A model generated the notes under the pieces. The model was not told the DNA's origin, did not search any database, and saw only the letters and a program-made list of their open reading frames with translations. From Clostridiales bacterium (lineage in GTDB: Bacteria; Bacillota; Clostridia; Tissierellales; Sedimentibacteraceae), in NCBI GenBank assembly GCA_003487955.1, contig DNNJ01000048.1:6998-15741 (forward strand): DNA of 8,744 nucleotides, given 5' to 3'. Positions 6,537 through 8,744 of this stretch are shown here, piece by piece (the first letter of the stretch is position 1; the number at the start of each line of letters is the position of its first letter). The position numbers and the translations under genes are program-made.

Positions 6537-8027
6537 ATGGATAATTTAAATGAAGATAATATACATATAGCCGATGAGATTGATGAGATTGATAAACTTG
6601 ATGAACAAGATGAGCAGCCTTTATATAAAATTACTCATCTTATATCAGCAAATAAACTGAAGGCATATATAAGAATTGAACTGCTTGATAAATCAGCTGA
6701 AGTTGAAATTCCCTGTGATGAAATTTTTGAATACTTAAAAGAGCATAATATTATATATGGAATCTTAGAAAATGATATAATTGAATTTTGTAAGGATAAG
6801 GAATATTCTAAAGAACTTATTGCTGCAAGCGGGAAGGAGCCTGTAAACGGGAAGGATGCAGAAATAGTTTATAATTTCAATATTTCAGATGAAAAAAAGT
6901 TTGCTGAAGATGCTGATGGAACTATTGATTTCAGAAATTTAAATAATGTGACAAATGTTAAAAAGGATACGGTTTTATGCTATATAGTGCCTGCTTCAAA
7001 GGGAGAAGACGGAATTGATGTGTATGGAGCTCCGGTCAGTTATAAAAAAGGAAGAGATGTATCATTTAATTACGGGAAAAATACATATATTTCAGAAGAC
7101 GGTCTTCAACTTTCAGCAAGCATTGATGGATGTGTAGAATTTAAAAATCAAAAAGTATATGTAGAAGATGTATATAAAGTAAATAATGTGGATATTTCTA
7201 CAGGTAATATTGATTTTATAGGGAATGTGGTTATTAATGGAGATGTAAAGGAAGGATTCTCAGTAACTGCAAAAGGCGATATTAAAATAAGAGGTATGGT
7301 GGAAGGTGCATTTATAAAATCTGACGGTGACGTAGTTATCGGCAAGGGTATGAATGGAATGAGCAAAGGAAGCATTTATGCAAAAGGAAACATAACAAGC
7401 AAGTATATTGAAAATGCTTCCATAGAATCTGAAAAAAATATTTATGCAGAAGCACTGATAAACAGTGAAGTAAAAGCAGGAGATTCAATTATAATAAAAG
7501 GTTCAACTTCTACAATTATCGGTGGAGCCACTACTGCAAAAAATAAAATTTATGCTAAGACAATTGGAAATAAAACATATCCGGAAACTAATATAATAAT
7601 TGATTTAACAAGTTACTATGAAGAACAAAAACATATAGAAAAAAAGAAAAGAATGAATCGTATCCTAAAAGAAGAATTATTGGAAAAGAACAATAAAATA
7701 AAGGAAATAGATGAAAAGACAGACCTAATCATTAATTCATCCTTAGATAGTAAAAACAAAAATTCAGTACAAAAGCAATTAATGTTTACGAAAATAAAAA
7801 TTAATAATGAAATTTCAGAAATAAAAAGACAGCTCCAGGAAGACATATCTACCGACAATATAGCAGATCATAAAATTATCTGCAAAGGTGTATTGTACAC
7901 AAATACAAGAATTACCATAGGCTGGTTCAAGTACAGAGCAAGACAGGACATAAGCTACAGCAAAATATATAATGACGGAAATGACATTGTAATCATTCCG
8001 CTTAATCCTTCGGATATTGAGCCATAA
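6537..8027 (+). CDS. fapA: FapA family (DUF342) flagellar assembly protein A-like
   Basis: The product resembles the DUF342/FapA family, whose members are often found in flagellar operons and are linked in Vibrio to polar flagellar assembly. The biochemical role is not settled. Of 496 residues, an acidic tail with tandem D-x-x triplets (13-27) comes first, followed by a mixed alpha/beta N-terminal domain (about 29-200). The core (about 214-348) is a run of short beta-strands and turns (GNIDFIGNVVINGDV, AKGDIKIRG, SDGDVVIG, AKGNI, KAGDSIIIKG), the pattern of a beta-helix typical of this family. A Lys/Glu-rich likely coiled coil (about 360-437) follows, then a short beta-rich tail. No signal peptide or membrane segment is visible, so it should be cytoplasmic. 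The ribosome binding site AGGGAGG (6525-6531) lies 5 nt before the ATG. It sits between the rod genes and cheC. Family assignment is good; the function is inferred from the family and context. Confidence 0.85.
   Translation: MDNLNEDNIHIADEIDEIDKLDEQDEQPLYKITHLISANKLKAYIRIELLDKSAEVEIPCDEIFEYLKEHNIIYGILENDIIEFCKDKEYSKELIAASGKEPVNGKDAEIVYNFNISDEKKFAEDADGTIDFRNLNNVTNVKKDTVLCYIVPASKGEDGIDVYGAPVSYKKGRDVSFNYGKNTYISEDGLQLSASIDGCVEFKNQKVYVEDVYKVNNVDISTGNIDFIGNVVINGDVKEGFSVTAKGDIKIRGMVEGAFIKSDGDVVIGKGMNGMSKGSIYAKGNITSKYIENASIESEKNIYAEALINSEVKAGDSIIIKGSTSTIIGGATTAKNKIYAKTIGNKTYPETNIIIDLTSYYEEQKHIEKKKRMNRILKEELLEKNNKIKEIDEKTDLIINSSLDSKNKNSVQKQLMFTKIKINNEISEIKRQLQEDISTDNIADHKIICKGVLYTNTRITIGWFKYRARQDISYSKIYNDGNDIVIIPLNPSDIEP
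6573..6617 (+). repeat. Short 9-bp tandem repeat encoding an acidic tail in fapA
   Basis: Two exact copies of GATGAGATT (6573-6581 and 6582-6590) are followed by three diverged 9-bp copies, GATAAACTT, GATGAACAA and GATGAGCAG. They encode DEI-DEI-DKL-DEQ-DEQ at residues 13-27. The repeat keeps the reading frame, so changes in copy number would only lengthen or shorten the acidic tail. Confidence 0.7.
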
Positions 8028-8071
8028 TGAAATCCTAGGGGGACGGACCCTTAGAATTCACGTGATTTCAT
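8027..8071. repeat. Foldable GC-rich element in the fapA-cheC gap
   Basis: The 62-bp gap between fapA and cheC holds a composite dyad. ATGAAATC (8027-8034) pairs perfectly with GATTTCAT (8064-8071). Directly inside it, CTAGGGG (8035-8041) pairs with CCCTTAG (8048-8054) with one G-T pair and a 6-nt loop, leaving AATTCACGT unpaired on one side. An alternative dyad is centred on TCACGTGA (8058-8065). The core GGGGGACGGACCC shares GGGGGAC with the element in the sigD-flgF gap. No T-run follows, so it is not an intrinsic terminator. The cheC ribosome binding site AAGGGGG (8077-8083) starts 5 bp after it. It may be a decayed or half copy of a REP/RAYT-type palindrome; this is inference. Confidence 0.5.
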
Positions 8072-8089
8072 AAAATAAGGGGGAAAACC

Positions 8090-8695
8090 ATGAAATTAAA
8101 TGAAAGTCAAATGGATGTGCTGAAGGAGATAGGTAATATCGGTGCAGGCAATGCAGCAACATCCCTTTCTCATATGCTGTCAAAAAGAATAGAAATGAAT
8201 GTACCTGAAGTAAGCTTATTAGATTACAATGAAATAATTGATTCCATAGGCGGAGCCGAAAATATAGTTGTAGGAGTATTAATTGGTTTTGAAGGAGATA
8301 TTGATGGTGTAATACTATTTTTATTAAAGAAGGAATTTGTTCATATAATCTTAAACTCATTGCTTGGGACAGAGCTTAATAATTTTGAAGAAGTATCTGA
8401 AATGGAAATGTCTGCATTATCTGAAATAAGCAATATTATGGTATCTTCTTATGTAAATTCTATATCCTCCCTTACAAATATGAATATAAATGTGACTGTG
8501 CCGTCGCTGAATATCGACATGTCCGGTGCACTGCTTGATGCTGTAACTGCAGAATTCTCTGAAATTGCAGATAAGGCTGTTTTTATTAAAGAAAAATATT
8601 ATTGCCTGAATGAAACAGTATACAGCTACATGCTTTTATTGCCAAGAATGCCATCATTAAAAATACTATTAAACAAATTTGGAATATATATATGA
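8090..8695 (+). CDS. cheC: Chemotaxis protein CheC, CheY-P phosphatase
   Basis: CheC dephosphorylates CheY-P and binds CheD, linking response-regulator output to receptor adaptation in Firmicute-type chemotaxis. The 201-residue product is close to B. subtilis CheC (about 209). Both halves of the pseudo-symmetric fold keep the phosphatase signature [DS]-x3-E-x2-N-x22-P: D9-E13-N16-P39 in the first half and S108-E112-N115-P138 in the second, with exact spacing. Both active sites therefore look intact, unlike CheX, which is shorter, or FliY, which carries an added FliN-like domain. The opening MDVLKEIGNIGAGNAATSLS is a textbook CheC start. The ATG has a strong ribosome binding site AAGGGGG (8077-8083), 6 nt upstream. 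The stop overlaps the next start by 4 bp (ATGA), coupling it to cheD. cheA, cheB, cheW and cheY are not in the window. Confidence 0.96.
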   Translation: MKLNESQMDVLKEIGNIGAGNAATSLSHMLSKRIEMNVPEVSLLDYNEIIDSIGGAENIVVGVLIGFEGDIDGVILFLLKKEFVHIILNSLLGTELNNFEEVSEMEMSALSEISNIMVSSYVNSISSLTNMNINVTVPSLNIDMSGALLDAVTAEFSEIADKAVFIKEKYYCLNETVYSYMLLLPRMPSLKILLNKFGIYI

Positions 8696-8744
8696 GAACA
8701 AGTGTTATTGTAGGAATTTCAGATATGAAAATAGTAGCTCAGCC
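8692..8744 (+). CDS. cheD: Chemoreceptor glutamine deamidase CheD, 5' end only
   Basis: Only 17 complete codons lie in the window before the sequence ends. They read MRTSVIVGISDMKIVAQ, which fits the conserved CheD N-terminus (a V-x-V-G-I-[AS]-D-x-K pattern). The start codon overlaps the cheC stop as ATGA, the usual cheC-cheD arrangement. CheD deamidates glutamines on methyl-accepting chemotaxis receptors and, when bound to CheC, stimulates CheC's phosphatase activity. The catalytic Cys/His/Thr residues would lie beyond the window edge and cannot be assessed. The call rests on the short motif plus strong neighbour context. Confidence 0.82.
   Translation, partial: MRTSVIVGISDMKIVAQ

Noticed and set aside
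6547..6578. SigD-type promoter (TAAA ... CCGATGAG) near the start of fapA
   Set aside because: The spacer is 20 bp where about 15 is expected, the -10 is imperfect, and the match lies inside the fapA coding sequence.
8058..8360. Minus-strand open frame of 100 codons over the 5' part of cheC
   Set aside because: It is antisense to the CheC active-site region, with no recognisable domain. It reads into the intergenic palindrome.
1..8744. A defence, mobile or biosynthetic system hidden in the window
   Set aside because: Every long plus-strand gene has a clear flagellar or chemotaxis family match, and the gaps are too short to hold another gene.

Overview
The window is an internal stretch of a flagellar/chemotaxis operon from a low-G+C, Gram-positive, anaerobe-like bacterium, most likely a member of Clostridia (Bacillota). 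The evidence is: an AT-rich sequence with strong purine-rich ribosome binding sites; the run fliQ-fliR-flhB-flhA followed by a FliA/SigD-type sigma factor; two adjacent rod genes directly after the sigma gene; and CheC/CheD, a chemotaxis pair typical of Firmicutes, Thermotogae and archaea. The genus cannot be resolved from the sequence alone.

Layout: all ten genes lie on the + strand. Positions 5-4169 hold the export-gate genes fliQ, fliR, flhB and flhA, packed with gaps of 8-9 bp or a 4-bp overlap. Position 1 falls just upstream of fliQ, so fliP probably ends at the left edge. Positions 4186-4962 encode the flagellar sigma factor. A 75-bp gap with an inverted repeat follows. Then come two FlgF/FlgG-family rod genes (5038-6504) and a FapA/DUF342 gene (6537-8027). 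A 62-bp gap with a second foldable GC-rich element precedes cheC (8090-8695), which overlaps the start of cheD (8692, cut by the window end).

How the genes work together: FliQ, FliR, FlhB and FlhA are the membrane core of the flagellar type III export apparatus. It secretes rod, hook and filament subunits, including the two rod proteins encoded here. The sigma factor would direct transcription of late flagellar and chemotaxis genes. CheC dephosphorylates CheY-P and pairs with CheD, the receptor deamidase, in adaptation.

No gene here belongs to an undescribed system. The points worth a second look are two palindromic elements that bracket the flgF-flgG-fapA block and resemble REP/RAYT-type repeats, and the absence of flhF and flhG from their usual place between flhA and the sigma gene. 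I found no convincing promoter, no intrinsic terminator, and no tRNA, rRNA or CRISPR. Apart from the gaps described, coding sequence fills the window and no non-coding stretch exceeds 300 bp.
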